Counted from the stretch's first letter, positions 16,935 to 26,112 are shown. The stretch is DNA of 64,000 nt from Mycobacterium kansasii ATCC 12478 (GCF_000157895.3 NC_022663.1:4712001-4776000), one strand, 5' to 3'. Program-made: numbers and translations. Notes: generated by a model from the sequence alone, not told the origin.

Positions 16935-17256
16935 GTGCGACGATCCGGGACGGTGGGGCCCGTTGAGGAGCGCGGCAATTGGGCTGCGCCGTGCGACGAT
17001 CCGGGACGGTGGGGCCCGTTGAGGAGCGCGGCAATTGGGCTGTGCCGTGCGACGATCCGGGACGGTGGGGCCCGTTGAGGAGCGCGGCAATTGGGCTGTG
17101 CCGTGCGACGATCCGGGACGGTGGGGCCCGTTGAGGAGCGCGGCAATTGGGCTGCGCCGTGCGACGATCCGGGACGGTGGGGCCCGTTGAGGAGCGCGGC
17201 AATTGGGCTGCGCCGTGCGACGATGCGGGACGGTGGGGCCCGTTGAGGAGCGCGGC
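16935..17256. repeat. 56-bp minisatellite, six copies (last truncated)
   Basis: Copies beginning GTGCGACGATCC start at 16935, 16991, 17047, 17103, 17159 and 17215, an exact 56-bp period. Copies differ by single bases (GCTGCGCC versus GCTGTGCC at the unit end; one GATGCGG for GATCCGG), and the sixth stops after 42 bp. Because 56 is not a multiple of three, the apparent minus-strand open frame across it cycles through all three phases and is not a gene. It starts 18 bp upstream of the lipid-kinase start codon. The copies are contiguous without spacers, so this is a VNTR and not a CRISPR array. Confidence 0.97.
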
Positions 17257-17589
17257 GCCGGGGGCGTCGACTGTGCGCTGAGGGCGTCGACTGTGCTGTC
17301 AGGGCGGGGCTGATCGCGGGAGTCTCGCCCTACATCCACACTCGAAACCGTCAGCACACACTCGATACGGCGACATGGTTCTTTAGCGGGCGTCCACGGG
17401 CTGTGCTCGAGAACATCATTGACCAGCAGCATTTGCGCGGTTGTCGCTGAAAGGTGGGCAAATTGTGTGCGTGCCGGCCAAGTTACTCGCGTGACAACTG
17501 CGACCAGTGTGACGTGATTGGCAGGTCGCGGTCCGGCTCTGTAGGGCCGGCACACCGCCCGCCAACATTCCTGTGACTACGCTGGTGCG
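17257..17589. other. Intergenic region without a recognised gene
   Basis: 333 bp between the minisatellite and the membrane-protein gene. Two direct copies of GGGCGTCGACTGTGC lie near 17263 and 17284. Otherwise only promoter-like sequence for the gene at 17590 is expected here. Confidence 0.5.
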
Positions 17590-18021
17590 GTGACTTTTCG
17601 TGCCCCGACTACCGTGCGCGGCGCCGGACTGATCGTCGTGGTACAGGGCACAGCGGCCTTGGTGACGGCCGCAGTGTTGGTGGTGCGCGGCCTTGCCGGG
17701 GCCGATCAACACGTGGTCAACGGGCTCGGAACCGCGGTCTGGTTCGTGCTGATTGGTGGCGGGGTGCTGGCCGGCGGCAGCGCTCTGGTGCTCGGCAAAC
17801 GCTGGGGCCGCGGCGTGGCCGTGTTCACCCAGCTATTGCTGCTGCCGGTGGCGTGGTATCTGAGCGTCGGCTCGCGGCAACCGGCGTTCGGGATCCCGCT
17901 AGCGATCGTGGCGCTGACCATTCTGGTACTGCTCTTCAGCCCTCCGACGCTGCGCTGGGTGGCCGGCAGCGATCACCGCGGTCCGGCCAACGCAACCAAG
18001 CCCGGCCCGGACAGCCGATAG
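17590..18021 (+). CDS. Four-helix integral membrane protein (Rv3217c-like)
   Basis: 143 residues from GTG 17590. There are four hydrophobic segments, roughly residues 11-33, 48-66, 73-92 and 98-118, and a polar C-terminus. It is conserved in mycobacteria but has no assigned function. Its 3' end overlaps the convergent acetyltransferase gene by 49 bp, so the two mRNAs would be complementary there. Confidence 0.85.
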   Translation: MTFRAPTTVRGAGLIVVVQGTAALVTAAVLVVRGLAGADQHVVNGLGTAVWFVLIGGGVLAGGSALVLGKRWGRGVAVFTQLLLLPVAWYLSVGSRQPAFGIPLAIVALTILVLLFSPPTLRWVAGSDHRGPANATKPGPDSR

Positions 18022-18455
18022 GTGGTCCACTCGCGCTGCGGCTGTCCACCGATCCCGTCGTAGAGGGCTAGGGCATCGGAATTCCAGTTCAGCACGGCCC
18101 AGGACAACCGCGTGTAGCCGTTGTCGAGGCACTCACCGGCCAATGTGGCCAGCAGCCTGCTGGCCAGGCCACGGCGGCGAAAGCTCGGCCGCACATAGAG
18201 ATCTTCCAAAAAGATGCCGGCGACACCGTCCCAGGTGGAGAAGTTCAGAAACCACAACGCCATCGCGGCGATCTGACCGTCGCTGTCGACGACGTGTCCT
18301 CGAACCGTCGGGTACGGGCCGAAAAGCGCTGTGTACATTTGCTTTGCGGTGACGGTGCATTGATCGGCGGCGCGCTCGAATTCCGCGAGATCGTGAACCA
18401 TGGCCACGATATCGGCGATGTCGCCCGGTATGGCGCGGCGGATGTTCTCGGTCAC
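17973..18455 (-). CDS. GNAT-family N-acetyltransferase
   Basis: 160 residues with the complete GNAT fold. The acetyl-CoA pyrophosphate-binding motif A is VRPSFRRRGLASRLL, preceded by FLEDLYV and followed by LSWAVLNWNSDALALYD. It resembles diamine/spermidine-type acetyltransferases, but the substrate is not determined. Its ATG overlaps the entC stop by 4 bp, making it the last gene of a gpm2-entC-GNAT operon. Confidence 0.92.
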   Translation of the reverse strand: MTENIRRAIPGDIADIVAMVHDLAEFERAADQCTVTAKQMYTALFGPYPTVRGHVVDSDGQIAAMALWFLNFSTWDGVAGIFLEDLYVRPSFRRRGLASRLLATLAGECLDNGYTRLSWAVLNWNSDALALYDGIGGQPQREWTTYRLSGPGLVALAGPR

Positions 18456-19552
18456 TGCTGCACTCCCAATGCGGTCAGCATCGTCGTGAATTTAGTTGTG
18501 GTTTCTGCAACTTCGTCATCAGGATCGGACTCGGCGACGATTCCACCGCCGGCGTGGGCGATCGCGCTACGACGGTCGGCTGACAGCTGAGCGCAGCGGA
18601 TGGACACCACCCAACGGCCGTCACCGCGCGCATCGCACCAACCTACGGTGCCCGCGTAGAAGCCGCGGTCGCCTTCCAGCGCAGCGATGAGCTCGCCGGC
18701 GGCGCTTGTCGGCACTCCGCCGACAGCGGGCGTGGGATGTAGCGCCAGCGCTAAATCGATTGCGGTAGTGGCGGTGTCGCGCAGGTGACCGGTGATTGGC
18801 GTGCACAGGTGCCAGACCGCTGCGGTGCGGGTCAGTTGAGGCTCGGATGCGATTTCCAGGTGGTCGCAGAGGGGTTCCAGGGCCGCGTACATCGTGTCGA
18901 TAACCAACTGATGCTCGTACCGGTTCTTGGCCGAGCCGGCCAGCGCAGCTGCATTGGCGGCGTCGATTTCGGGGTCGGCAGCACGGGGGGCTGACCCGGC
19001 GAACGGCTGGCAGGTGACCCGGTCACCGGATCGCGCGACCAGCAGTTCCGGGCTGGCACCGACCAGGGCCGCTCCCAGATAATCGTCGCCGGCAGCGCTC
19101 AGGTCGACGAGATAGCCGTAGGACGCCGGGTCGGCCGCGACCAACCTGCGCAGGATGACGCGGGCGTCCAGCGGAGCGTCGGCGGTAAGCCGCAGTGCCC
19201 GGGCCAGGACCACCTTGCGCAGCGGATTATCAAGTACGGCAAGCTGATCCCGCGCATAGCTGATTCGGGCGCGATGCTCGGCGAGCGGCGGAATTGCGGC
19301 GCTGATGTGAACCGGCGACAGCGGGCCGGTTGGCCAGCCGGGCAGCGCTTCAAGGCGCTGAACGCTCGTCGGCACCATCAACGCGGCCGGTTCGCTGACG
19401 TCGAAAGGCAACGCGCCCACGATCATCGGCACAGAACCGGAGCGCAGCGCCGCTTGCGCCGCCCGGATGTCGCGGTAGCGTGCCCGCACCCCGTGGGCGA
19501 CCAGAGTTCGTCCGGGCCCGCACAGCGCGAAGGGCGGCTCGATGGGGCTCAA
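18452..19552 (-). CDS. entC: Isochorismate synthase EntC
   Basis: 366 residues of the chorismate-binding family, which converts chorismate to isochorismate for menaquinone or siderophore precursors. The conserved KVVLARALRL lysine, SPELLVARSGDRVTCQPFAG, the AGSAKNRYEHQLVID block (usually S-x-K-x-x-x-E-H) and HPTPAVGG with GFYAGTVGW are all present. M. tuberculosis Rv3215 is the positional ortholog. It overlaps both neighbours by 4 bp, so the three genes are translationally coupled. Confidence 0.93.
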   Translation of the reverse strand: MSPIEPPFALCGPGRTLVAHGVRARYRDIRAAQAALRSGSVPMIVGALPFDVSEPAALMVPTSVQRLEALPGWPTGPLSPVHISAAIPPLAEHRARISYARDQLAVLDNPLRKVVLARALRLTADAPLDARVILRRLVAADPASYGYLVDLSAAGDDYLGAALVGASPELLVARSGDRVTCQPFAGSAPRAADPEIDAANAAALAGSAKNRYEHQLVIDTMYAALEPLCDHLEIASEPQLTRTAAVWHLCTPITGHLRDTATTAIDLALALHPTPAVGGVPTSAAGELIAALEGDRGFYAGTVGWCDARGDGRWVVSIRCAQLSADRRSAIAHAGGGIVAESDPDDEVAETTTKFTTMLTALGVQQ

Positions 19553-20148
19553 TTGCCGGGATACCCCTTCACTCCGAGCGCGCAGAGCTGGCGTATCCCG
19601 TGTTCGAACCCGCAGATGCTGACCGAGGCGGTGTGCATGTAGAAGCGGGTGCCCTCGACGAGCGGTAGCTCGACCCAGCGGGTGATCACCGCCCGCGAAA
19701 AGTGGCTGTGGCCGACGAACACGACGTCGCGTGACGCCAGGTGTTCCAGTGCCAGCGCGACGGCACGGTCAGCGCGCTCGCTGACCTGCGCGACGCTTTC
19801 ACCGTCGGGGCATCCGTGCGTCCACACCAGCCAGTCTGGTTCGACCTCGCGGATCTGGGCGGTCGTCAGCCCCTCGTAGGCGCCATAGTCCCATTCGGCG
19901 ATCAGTGGAGATATCTCGTCGACCGTCAGCCCGGCCAACTCGGCGGTGGTCAGGGCCCGTTTACGTGGGCTACTGATCACCAGTGGGTTGTCGAGATCGA
20001 GTTCGCCCAGAGCCTTTCCGGCCAGCTCGGCCTGCATCCGGCCGGCTTCGGTCAGCTCGATATCGGTTCGGCCGGTGTGCTGGCCCGAATTCGACCACTC
20101 CGTGTCGCCGTGGCGGACCAGCAGCAGCCGGTGTTCGTGTATGCCCAT
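19549..20148 (-). CDS. gpm2: Histidine phosphatase superfamily protein (Rv3214/Gpm2)
   Basis: 199 residues. The catalytic phosphohistidine lies in LLLVRHGDTEWS near the N-terminus, with SSPRKRALTTAE, EWDYGAYEG and the second histidine in VVFVGHSHFSRAV. The M. tuberculosis protein, although named a phosphoglycerate mutase, was shown to act as a broad phosphatase, and the same is expected here. It is first in the operon and divergent from the parA-like gene, with 76 bp between starts. Confidence 0.92.
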   Translation of the reverse strand: MGIHEHRLLLVRHGDTEWSNSGQHTGRTDIELTEAGRMQAELAGKALGELDLDNPLVISSPRKRALTTAELAGLTVDEISPLIAEWDYGAYEGLTTAQIREVEPDWLVWTHGCPDGESVAQVSERADRAVALALEHLASRDVVFVGHSHFSRAVITRWVELPLVEGTRFYMHTASVSICGFEHGIRQLCALGVKGYPGN

Positions 20149-20224
20149 GCCGACCGATTGTGCCGGACGACATGCCGGACCCGTCGCCCCTACCAGACTG
20201 CCGGGCACGTGCCAGGATGGCACT

Positions 20225-21025
20225 GTGACAGAGACCCGGGTACTGGCGGTGGCCAACCAGAAGGGCGGGGTGGCCAAGACGACGACGGTCGCCTCGCTCG
20301 GCGCGGCGATGGTGGACAAGGGACGGCGGGTGCTACTCGTCGACCTGGATCCGCAGGGTTGCTTGACGTTCTCGCTTGGCCAGGACCCCGACAAGCTACC
20401 CGTGTCCGTGCACGAGGTGCTGCTCGGGGAAGTGGAGCCGAACACCGCGCTGGTGACCACCATGGAGGGAATGGCGCTGCTGCCGGCCAACATCGACTTG
20501 GCCGGCGCCGAAGCGATGTTGTTGATGCGTGCCGGCCGGGAGTATGCGCTCAAGCGGGCGCTGGCCAAACTCTCCGACCAGTTCGACGTGGTCATCGTCG
20601 ACTGTCCGCCGTCATTGGGGGTGCTCACGCTCAACGGACTCACGGCCGCCGACGAAGTCATTGTTCCGTTGCAGTGCGAGACGCTGGCCCACCGCGGTGT
20701 TGGACAGCTCCTGCGCACCGTCGCTGACGTTCAGCAGATCACCAACCCGAATCTGCGGTTGCTGGGGGCCCTACCTACCCTCTATGACTCCCGAACCACC
20801 CATACCCGCGACGTACTGCTCGATGTCGCCGATCGCTACGGCCTGCCGGTGCTGGCCCCGCCGATTCCGCGAACGGTGCGTTTCGCAGAGGCCAGCGCAT
20901 CGGGCTCGTCGGTCATGGCCGGGCGCAAGAACAAGGGGGCGGTGGCCTATCGCGACCTGGCCCAGGCGCTACTGAAGCACTGGAAGTCGGGCAAGCCGCT
21001 GCCCACATTCGCCGTGGAGCTTTAG
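20225..21025 (+). CDS. ParA/Soj-family ATPase (Rv3213c-like)
   Basis: 266 residues from GTG 20225. The deviant Walker A NQKGGVAKTTT, with the signature lysine, is at residues 11-21. Walker A' (LLVDLDPQG) and Walker B (VVIVDCPPS) follow. No ParB gene is adjacent, so this is an orphan ParA-like protein distinct from the chromosomal parAB pair. Its partner and cargo are unknown. The gene is convergent with a PQQ-like propeller gene. Confidence 0.92.
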   Translation: MTETRVLAVANQKGGVAKTTTVASLGAAMVDKGRRVLLVDLDPQGCLTFSLGQDPDKLPVSVHEVLLGEVEPNTALVTTMEGMALLPANIDLAGAEAMLLMRAGREYALKRALAKLSDQFDVVIVDCPPSLGVLTLNGLTAADEVIVPLQCETLAHRGVGQLLRTVADVQQITNPNLRLLGALPTLYDSRTTHTRDVLLDVADRYGLPVLAPPIPRTVRFAEASASGSSVMAGRKNKGAVAYRDLAQALLKHWKSGKPLPTFAVEL

Positions 21026-21116
21026 ATTTAGCCGCGCGACCAGACACCGAATCGCATCCAAACAGCCGGCACTGTGCGATTGTTCGTCTGCTCGCCGATG
21101 GCCGCGGGCGCCGGGT

Positions 21117-22340
21117 TCAGCCCAATGCCACCACGGAGTCGCCACGCTGCTCGATCACCCTGGATCCCACCACGACGGGGATCACGGCTGAGCCGCTCGG
21201 CGGACGGTCCACCGGGATGTAACGGTTGTTGGCGCCGCTGACCGGATCGTAGACACCGATCGCGCCGGTGACCGGCACGATCAGCTGACCGGCCATCATC
21301 ACCCCGGGTCCTACCGGCGCCGCCGTCTCGCCGGCGGCGATGGTGTAGCGCTGGGTCAGTTTGCCACTGTCGAAAACCAGCAGTGCATCGCCGGTCCACC
21401 AAGTCACCAGGCTGCCGCTCTGCGATACCGTGGCCTCAGGTGATGGCGGTTTGGGCAGCAGTGTGCTCGCCACGGTAGTCCCCGTCTCGTCGATCACGTC
21501 GACTCGTGGCTGCGCGCCGGATTCACCGGGCAAGTACACCGCGGTGTTGTTCTGCGAGACGGTCAGTACCCGAGCGCCCGATCCCGGCCGAATCCCGGGT
21601 TCCGGCACGATCCGCTGTTCCGGCTCGTCCTCCTCCTTGCCCGGGCGTAGCAGGACCAGCCGCACATCGGCCTGGTTGGCGCAAGCCTCGAGAACTGCCA
21701 CCGATGACGAACTGGCCGCGGCCGATTCCAGCGTGCACCCCGAGTGCAGACCCCGATTTGACGGTTTCACCCGGGCATCGGTCTCCCCATACGACAGCAT
21801 CCGGACCATGTCGGATCGCCACAGCTCGAGGCGGGTTCTGCCGGCCGACAACACCGTCGTGCCGTCGGAGGATAGGCGTACCCGCGGGTCGGCGTAGCTG
21901 CTGCGGGCGGGTCCGCGGCGTCCGGTCGACCCGTCGATAGTGCTGACCTGACCGCAACCGCGGTCATCGCGATAGACGGCGACGGCATAGCGGTAGACCC
22001 AGGTCACCCCACACAGGTCGGTGTCGCGGGCGTAGCTCCAGAGCGTCTCACCGGTGGCCGGATCTCGCCCGTCCACGTGGCGTCCGTCGCCGGTGACGAC
22101 GGTCCCGCCGACCGCGACGGGTACGCGGCTGGCGGGGCTGGGCGCGCTCCAGAGCTGCTTCAGTGTGCTCGGAACTTCCCGGGCCGGCGTGGGGTTGGGC
22201 GCCGGAGTCGCGGCCGGCCGGCTGATAGTGGCCCGGGCGTCGCTGGTCCACCAGATCAGTGCCGCAACCACGGCGACGACCACGACGATGGCCGCGGCGG
22301 CCAGGATATCGCCCCGGGTACGCCGCTCCGGTTTGACCAT
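21117..22340 (-). CDS. Membrane-anchored beta-propeller protein (Rv3212-like)
   Basis: 407 residues. A short basic N-terminus and one transmembrane helix (about residues 11-29, ILAAAAIVVVVAVVAALIWW) precede a Pro/Ala/Thr-rich linker and an extracytoplasmic domain. That domain has PQQ-like propeller repeats such as GRDPATGETLWSYARD and IGVYDPVSGANNRYIPVD. It is conserved in mycobacteria with unknown function. It begins 15 bp after (on its own strand upstream of) nothing else in the operon except rhlE, which ends at 22356. Confidence 0.85.
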   Translation of the reverse strand: MVKPERRTRGDILAAAAIVVVVAVVAALIWWTSDARATISRPAATPAPNPTPAREVPSTLKQLWSAPSPASRVPVAVGGTVVTGDGRHVDGRDPATGETLWSYARDTDLCGVTWVYRYAVAVYRDDRGCGQVSTIDGSTGRRGPARSSYADPRVRLSSDGTTVLSAGRTRLELWRSDMVRMLSYGETDARVKPSNRGLHSGCTLESAAASSSSVAVLEACANQADVRLVLLRPGKEEDEPEQRIVPEPGIRPGSGARVLTVSQNNTAVYLPGESGAQPRVDVIDETGTTVASTLLPKPPSPEATVSQSGSLVTWWTGDALLVFDSGKLTQRYTIAAGETAAPVGPGVMMAGQLIVPVTGAIGVYDPVSGANNRYIPVDRPPSGSAVIPVVVGSRVIEQRGDSVVALG

Positions 22341-22355
22341 GCTCGAGCGTCGGCC

Positions 22356-23870
22356 TCAGTTGGCCGAGGCGGTGGCGCTGTCCGGGACGCAGGCGGGCTT
22401 GCGGCGTCGACGCCGGCGCCGGGTGTTCCCGGCGTTCGACGAAGGGGAGCTCGACCCGGAAGCGGACCCGGGCTCTGCAGCGGCCTCATTCGCGGGGCCG
22501 GGGGCGGGATGCCCGGTGACCGGTTTGCCGCCGCGGGTGCGCTGTCGACGCCTCGCGCCGGAGCGAGCGGTTACCGATTGCTGGCCCTCCTGATCCGTGG
22601 CACGGCGCTTGGGCTGCGACGCGCGTGGGGGACCGACGGCCGCGGCGGCCTCGGCCGGGATGGACAGCTCGGCGTACAGGTGCGGTGAGTTGGAGTAGGT
22701 TTCGGCGGGGTCGGGGGAGCCCAGGCCCAGTGCCGTGTCGATCGTCGTCCAGCGGTCCAGCTCGTCCCAGTCCACCAGGGTGACCGCGACGCCGGTGCGT
22801 CCGGCCCGGCCGGTGCGCCCGATGCGGTGGACGTACATCTTTTCGTCCTCGGGGCACTGGTAGTTGATGACATGGGTGACGTCGTCGATGTCGATGCCGC
22901 GCGCGGCCACGTCGGTGGCGACAAGCACGTTGACGTCGCCGCCGCGGAAGGCCTTGAGCGCCTTTTCACGCGCTATCTGCCCAAGATCGCCGTGCACGGC
23001 GCCGACCGCGAAGCCGCGCTCCTTCAGCTCGTCGGCAACCTTCTGCGCGGTGCGCTTGGTGCGGGTGAAGATCATCGTCGCGCCCCGGTCGCGGGCCTGC
23101 AGGATCCGGCTGACCAGCTCCACCTTGTCCAGGGCGTGGGCGCGGTAGACGAACTGCTCGGTGGTGTCGTGCACGGCCAGGGAGTGCGGTGCCTCGGCCC
23201 GGATATGGGTCGGCTGCACCATGAAAGTGCGGGCCAGGGTGATGATCGGGTCCGGCATGGTGGCGGAAAACAGCATCGATTGCCGCTCGGCGGGGATTTG
23301 TCGCAGAATGCGCTCGATGTCGGGTAGAAAGCCCAGATCCAACATCTCGTCGGCCTCGTCGAGCACCAGCACCGACAGGCCGCCCAGCTGCAGATGGCCC
23401 TGCTGGGACAGGTCCAGCAGCCGGCCCGGGGTGCCCACGACGACGTCGGCGCCGGCGCGCAGCGCCTCGACCTGGGGCTCGTAGGCCCGCCCTCCGTAAA
23501 TGGAGACCACCGACAAGCGACGCGTTTCCTCGGCGGTGAGGTACTTGGCCGCGGTGGCCAGGTCATCGGTGACCTGCAGGCACAACTCGCGGGTGGGCAC
23601 CACCACCAAGGCCCGGGGGGTACCGGTGAGCGGGCGCGCGGCGGTGTCGGAGGTTATGCGCTGCAACAGCGGCACGCCGAACGCGAAAGTCTTGCCCATG
23701 CCCGTTCGGGCTTGGCCGATCACGTCTTCGCCGGCCAGCGCCAAGGGCAGGGTGAGTTCTTGGATAGCAAAGGGATGCTCAATGCCCTTTTCCCGCAGCG
23801 CGCGCACAATTTCGTCGCGGACTCCGAGTTGGGCAAAGCTGAGTTCGGTTGTGCCTTTAAGTGCAGTCAT
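22356..23870 (-). CDS. rhlE: DEAD-box RNA helicase RhlE
   Basis: 504 residues from ATG 23870. All helicase motifs are visible: Q motif (AIQELTLPLAL), GQARTGMGKTFAF (I), PTRELCLQ (Ia), TPGRLLDL (Ib), VLDEADEMLDLGF (II), FSATMPD (III), IFTRTKRTAQKV (IV), ATDVAARGIDIDDV (V) and HRIGRTGRAGRTG (VI). The C-terminal 100 residues are low-complexity, very basic and end in an RRRRRRRK patch typical of cold- or degradosome-associated RhlE. No good ribosome-binding site precedes the ATG, and the M. tuberculosis protein is slightly longer, so the true start may lie a little upstream or the mRNA may be leaderless. Confidence 0.93.
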   Translation of the reverse strand: MTALKGTTELSFAQLGVRDEIVRALREKGIEHPFAIQELTLPLALAGEDVIGQARTGMGKTFAFGVPLLQRITSDTAARPLTGTPRALVVVPTRELCLQVTDDLATAAKYLTAEETRRLSVVSIYGGRAYEPQVEALRAGADVVVGTPGRLLDLSQQGHLQLGGLSVLVLDEADEMLDLGFLPDIERILRQIPAERQSMLFSATMPDPIITLARTFMVQPTHIRAEAPHSLAVHDTTEQFVYRAHALDKVELVSRILQARDRGATMIFTRTKRTAQKVADELKERGFAVGAVHGDLGQIAREKALKAFRGGDVNVLVATDVAARGIDIDDVTHVINYQCPEDEKMYVHRIGRTGRAGRTGVAVTLVDWDELDRWTTIDTALGLGSPDPAETYSNSPHLYAELSIPAEAAAAVGPPRASQPKRRATDQEGQQSVTARSGARRRQRTRGGKPVTGHPAPGPANEAAAEPGSASGSSSPSSNAGNTRRRRRRRKPACVPDSATASAN

Positions 23871-24128
23871 TAGGGGGGTGAAGAGCCTTTCGGTGACGAG
23901 TATCGGTCTGATGTCGGTACTTCTTTGTCGCGGTTCGTCGCGCGCACGAGTTCCGACTCCGATATGTCGCCGAGAGGCCGGCCCGCTGTTCGATCTGGGC
24001 GGGCGAAGCAACGTGCACGCACATTTCCCGGTAGTAACAGCACAGATCCAGCCACTACCAAATCCCATGATAGCTGGTCGGCCAACTGCCACCGGTGTGC
24101 AAGTGGTTCCGGCGACTAGAGTGTTGCC

Positions 24129-24824
24129 ATGACTTCGCCCACATCCGCCGATCAGGTGGCCGATTCGACCAGGCCACGGTTACCGGCGGACCATCCCGGC
24201 GTCAACGAGTTGTTCGCGCTGCTGGCCTATGGCGAAGTGGCGGCCTTTTATCGGCTGACCGACGAGGCGCGGATGGCGCCGAATCTGCAGGGGCGGATCT
24301 CGATGGCCAGCATCGCGGCCGCCGAAATGGCTCACTACGAGCTATTGCGCGACGCGCTGGAGCGCCGCGGTGTCGACGTGGTGCCGGCGATGTCGAAGTA
24401 TGTGTCGGCATTGGAGAACTACCACCGGCTGACGATGCCGAGTACCTGGCTGGAAGCTCTGGTAAAGACGTATGTCGCCGACGCGCTGGCCGCGGATCTG
24501 TACCTGCAGATCGCCGACGGGTTACCCGACGAGGTTGCCGACGTGGTTCGGGCGGCGTTGGCCGAGACCGGGCACTCCCAATTCGTGGTCGCCGAGGTAC
24601 GTGCGGCAGTCACCGCCAGCGGCAAACAGCGCAGCCGTCTTGCGCTGTGGTCACGCCGACTCCTGGGCGAGGCAATCACGCAAGCTCAATTGCTGCTGGC
24701 CGATCACGACGAACTGGTCGACTTGGTGGTAGCGGGCTCCGGTGGCCTGGGCCAGCTCAGCGCCTTCTTCGAGCGTCTGCAGCAGACTCACGACCAACGT
24801 ATGCGCGAACTCGGTCTGGCCTGA
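24129..24824 (+). CDS. Ferritin-like fold protein (MiaE-like, Rv3210c-like)
   Basis: 231 residues, mostly helical, from ATG 24129. Putative di-iron ligands of a ferritin-like four-helix bundle are visible: Glu in YGEVAAFYRL, ExxH in AAAEMAHYELL, a Glu/Asp in the third helix (YVADALAADLYL) and AETGHSQF in the fourth. Annotation pipelines often call this family a tRNA 2-methylthio-isopentenyladenosine hydroxylase-like protein. The real substrate is unknown. It is divergent from rhlE with 258 bp between starts and convergent with the next gene. Confidence 0.85.
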   Translation: MTSPTSADQVADSTRPRLPADHPGVNELFALLAYGEVAAFYRLTDEARMAPNLQGRISMASIAAAEMAHYELLRDALERRGVDVVPAMSKYVSALENYHRLTMPSTWLEALVKTYVADALAADLYLQIADGLPDEVADVVRAALAETGHSQFVVAEVRAAVTASGKQRSRLALWSRRLLGEAITQAQLLLADHDELVDLVVAGSGGLGQLSAFFERLQQTHDQRMRELGLA

Positions 24825-24830
24825 CCGCTG

Positions 24831-25682
24831 TCAGCGAGTGCACGTCGCCAGGATCGAGTTGGTGGTCGACGCCACGACCGGCTGACCCTGGGCGTTGACG
24901 ATCGCACAGTTGAGGCGGCTATAGATGCTGGTCGCGACCACCGACTCGGTCTGCACGCCGGGGTTCAACACCACCATCTTGGTCCACGGCAGCGCCACAT
25001 TGAACTCGGTGACGGGAAAGCCCCGCTCGTCGGTGTAGACGACGTTGACGATGTCGAGGAGTTGCTTGGTCCCGGTCACGCTGTAGACGACGGCGCGGGG
25101 ACTCAGCGCCGCCGACGGCGGTGTGCCCGGCTGCGGCGGCACGGCCGTCGGGATTCGCGTCGGCGCAGCGCTGGGAATCGTCACCGTGGTGACGGTTTCG
25201 GGGGCCAGCTGCGGCGCCGACGTGCTGGGCCGTGCGCTTGTACTCGGCGGGGGACTCGGTGACGTGCTGGGTGGGGCCGTCGTCCGCGGCGTGGTGGAGA
25301 CCACCGTCCGGGGCATCGGCGCTCCCACTGGCGCTCCCACCGTCGCTTTTGTCGTGGCGCTGTCGCCGCTGTTGATGATGACCGCGGTCGCGACGGCGCC
25401 GAGCGCCACCACCACGCCGAGGATTGCGGCGACGGGGCGCCACCGACTCTCGGTCGACCAGACCAGCTCGCCGTAGCCCTCGTCCTCGTAGCCGTCGTCG
25501 TAGCTGCCGTAGCTGTCGTGGTCGTGGTCGTGGTCGTGGTCGTAGTTGTAGCCGTAGCCGTAGCCGTAGCCGTAGCCGTAGTCGTCGTCGGCTTCGGCGG
25601 CATGGCTCAACTCGTCCGGGTGGTCCCGGACGTCGCGGGAGTCTCGAGAGCCTCGAGAATCCTGGTACAGGGTGTGATACAT
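24831..25682 (-). CDS. Membrane protein with coding GY/DH repeats and MmpS-like C-terminal domain (Rv3209-like)
   Basis: 283 residues. A cytosolic acidic N-terminus contains a pure run of Gly-Tyr followed by Asp-His dipeptides (residues about 35-56), encoded by hexanucleotide tandem repeats at about 25512-25584. One transmembrane helix (about residues 85-106) and a long Ser/Thr/Pro-rich linker follow. A C-terminal extracytoplasmic domain of about 110 residues resembles MmpS-type proteins (VTGTKQLLDIVNVVYTDE, PWTKMVVL). The dipeptide tract is the sort of sequence that changes length by slippage. The function is unknown. Confidence 0.85.
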   Translation of the reverse strand: MYHTLYQDSRGSRDSRDVRDHPDELSHAAEADDDYGYGYGYGYGYNYDHDHDHDHDSYGSYDDGYEDEGYGELVWSTESRWRPVAAILGVVVALGAVATAVIINSGDSATTKATVGAPVGAPMPRTVVSTTPRTTAPPSTSPSPPPSTSARPSTSAPQLAPETVTTVTIPSAAPTRIPTAVPPQPGTPPSAALSPRAVVYSVTGTKQLLDIVNVVYTDERGFPVTEFNVALPWTKMVVLNPGVQTESVVATSIYSRLNCAIVNAQGQPVVASTTNSILATCTR

Positions 25683-25866
25683 GTTGCTGATGAGGCTGAT
25701 GTTATCGACGCCCGCGGTAACGGTCCGGTGCTCGTTGGCGTGTCCGGCCGAGTTAGACCCAATCGTGATGATGGCGCTAGGGGCCGGGGGTGCGGTCGAC
25801 GCCGTGAGCGTCTACTAGCCTGCTGCTCAAACGCCTGCGACGTCAGTACCAAAGGAAGGGGCCCCC

Positions 25867-26112
25867 GTGGAGGTCAAGATCGGTATCACGGACAGTCCGC
25901 GCGAGCTGGTCTTTGCCAGTGCACAGACCCCCGATGAGGTCGAAGAACTCGTTGCCGCAGCGCTGCGTGAGGATTCGGGTCTGTTGAGCCTCAGCGACGA
26001 CCGGGGCCGTCGGTTCCTGATTGATGCCGCCAAGATCGCCTATGTCGAAATCGGCGTCGCCGACGCCCGCCGGGTCGGGTTCGGAATCGGCGCAGACGCA
26101 GCGCGGAGCTAG
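25867..26112 (+). CDS. DUF3107 small protein TB9.4 (Rv3208A-like)
   Basis: 81 residues from GTG 25867, preceded by GGAAGGGG. It begins MEVKIGITDSPRELVFAS and is acidic, a highly conserved actinobacterial family of unknown function described as a culture-filtrate/T-cell antigen in M. tuberculosis. It overlaps the convergent TetR gene by 4 bp, as in M. tuberculosis. Confidence 0.92.
   Translation: MEVKIGITDSPRELVFASAQTPDEVEELVAAALREDSGLLSLSDDRGRRFLIDAAKIAYVEIGVADARRVGFGIGADAARS

Noticed and set aside
16935..17256. CRISPR array
   Set aside because: Units are contiguous and identical with no variable spacers, and no cas genes are present.
15951..17555. 534-codon minus-strand frame spanning the 56-bp repeats and the lipid kinase
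   Set aside because: Only residues from ATG 16916 onward match the Rv3218 family; the rest is repeat translation (APQRAPPSRIV-type units) and intergenic DNA.
22356..24092. RhlE start upstream at 24092
   Set aside because: The added 74 residues are not helicase-like and cross the AT-rich promoter region of the divergent ferritin-like gene.
25181..25690. Overlapping low-complexity frames opposite the GY/DH repeat gene
   Set aside because: They are mirror translations of the hexanucleotide repeats (Val, Thr-Ala or Arg-Ser runs), not independent genes.
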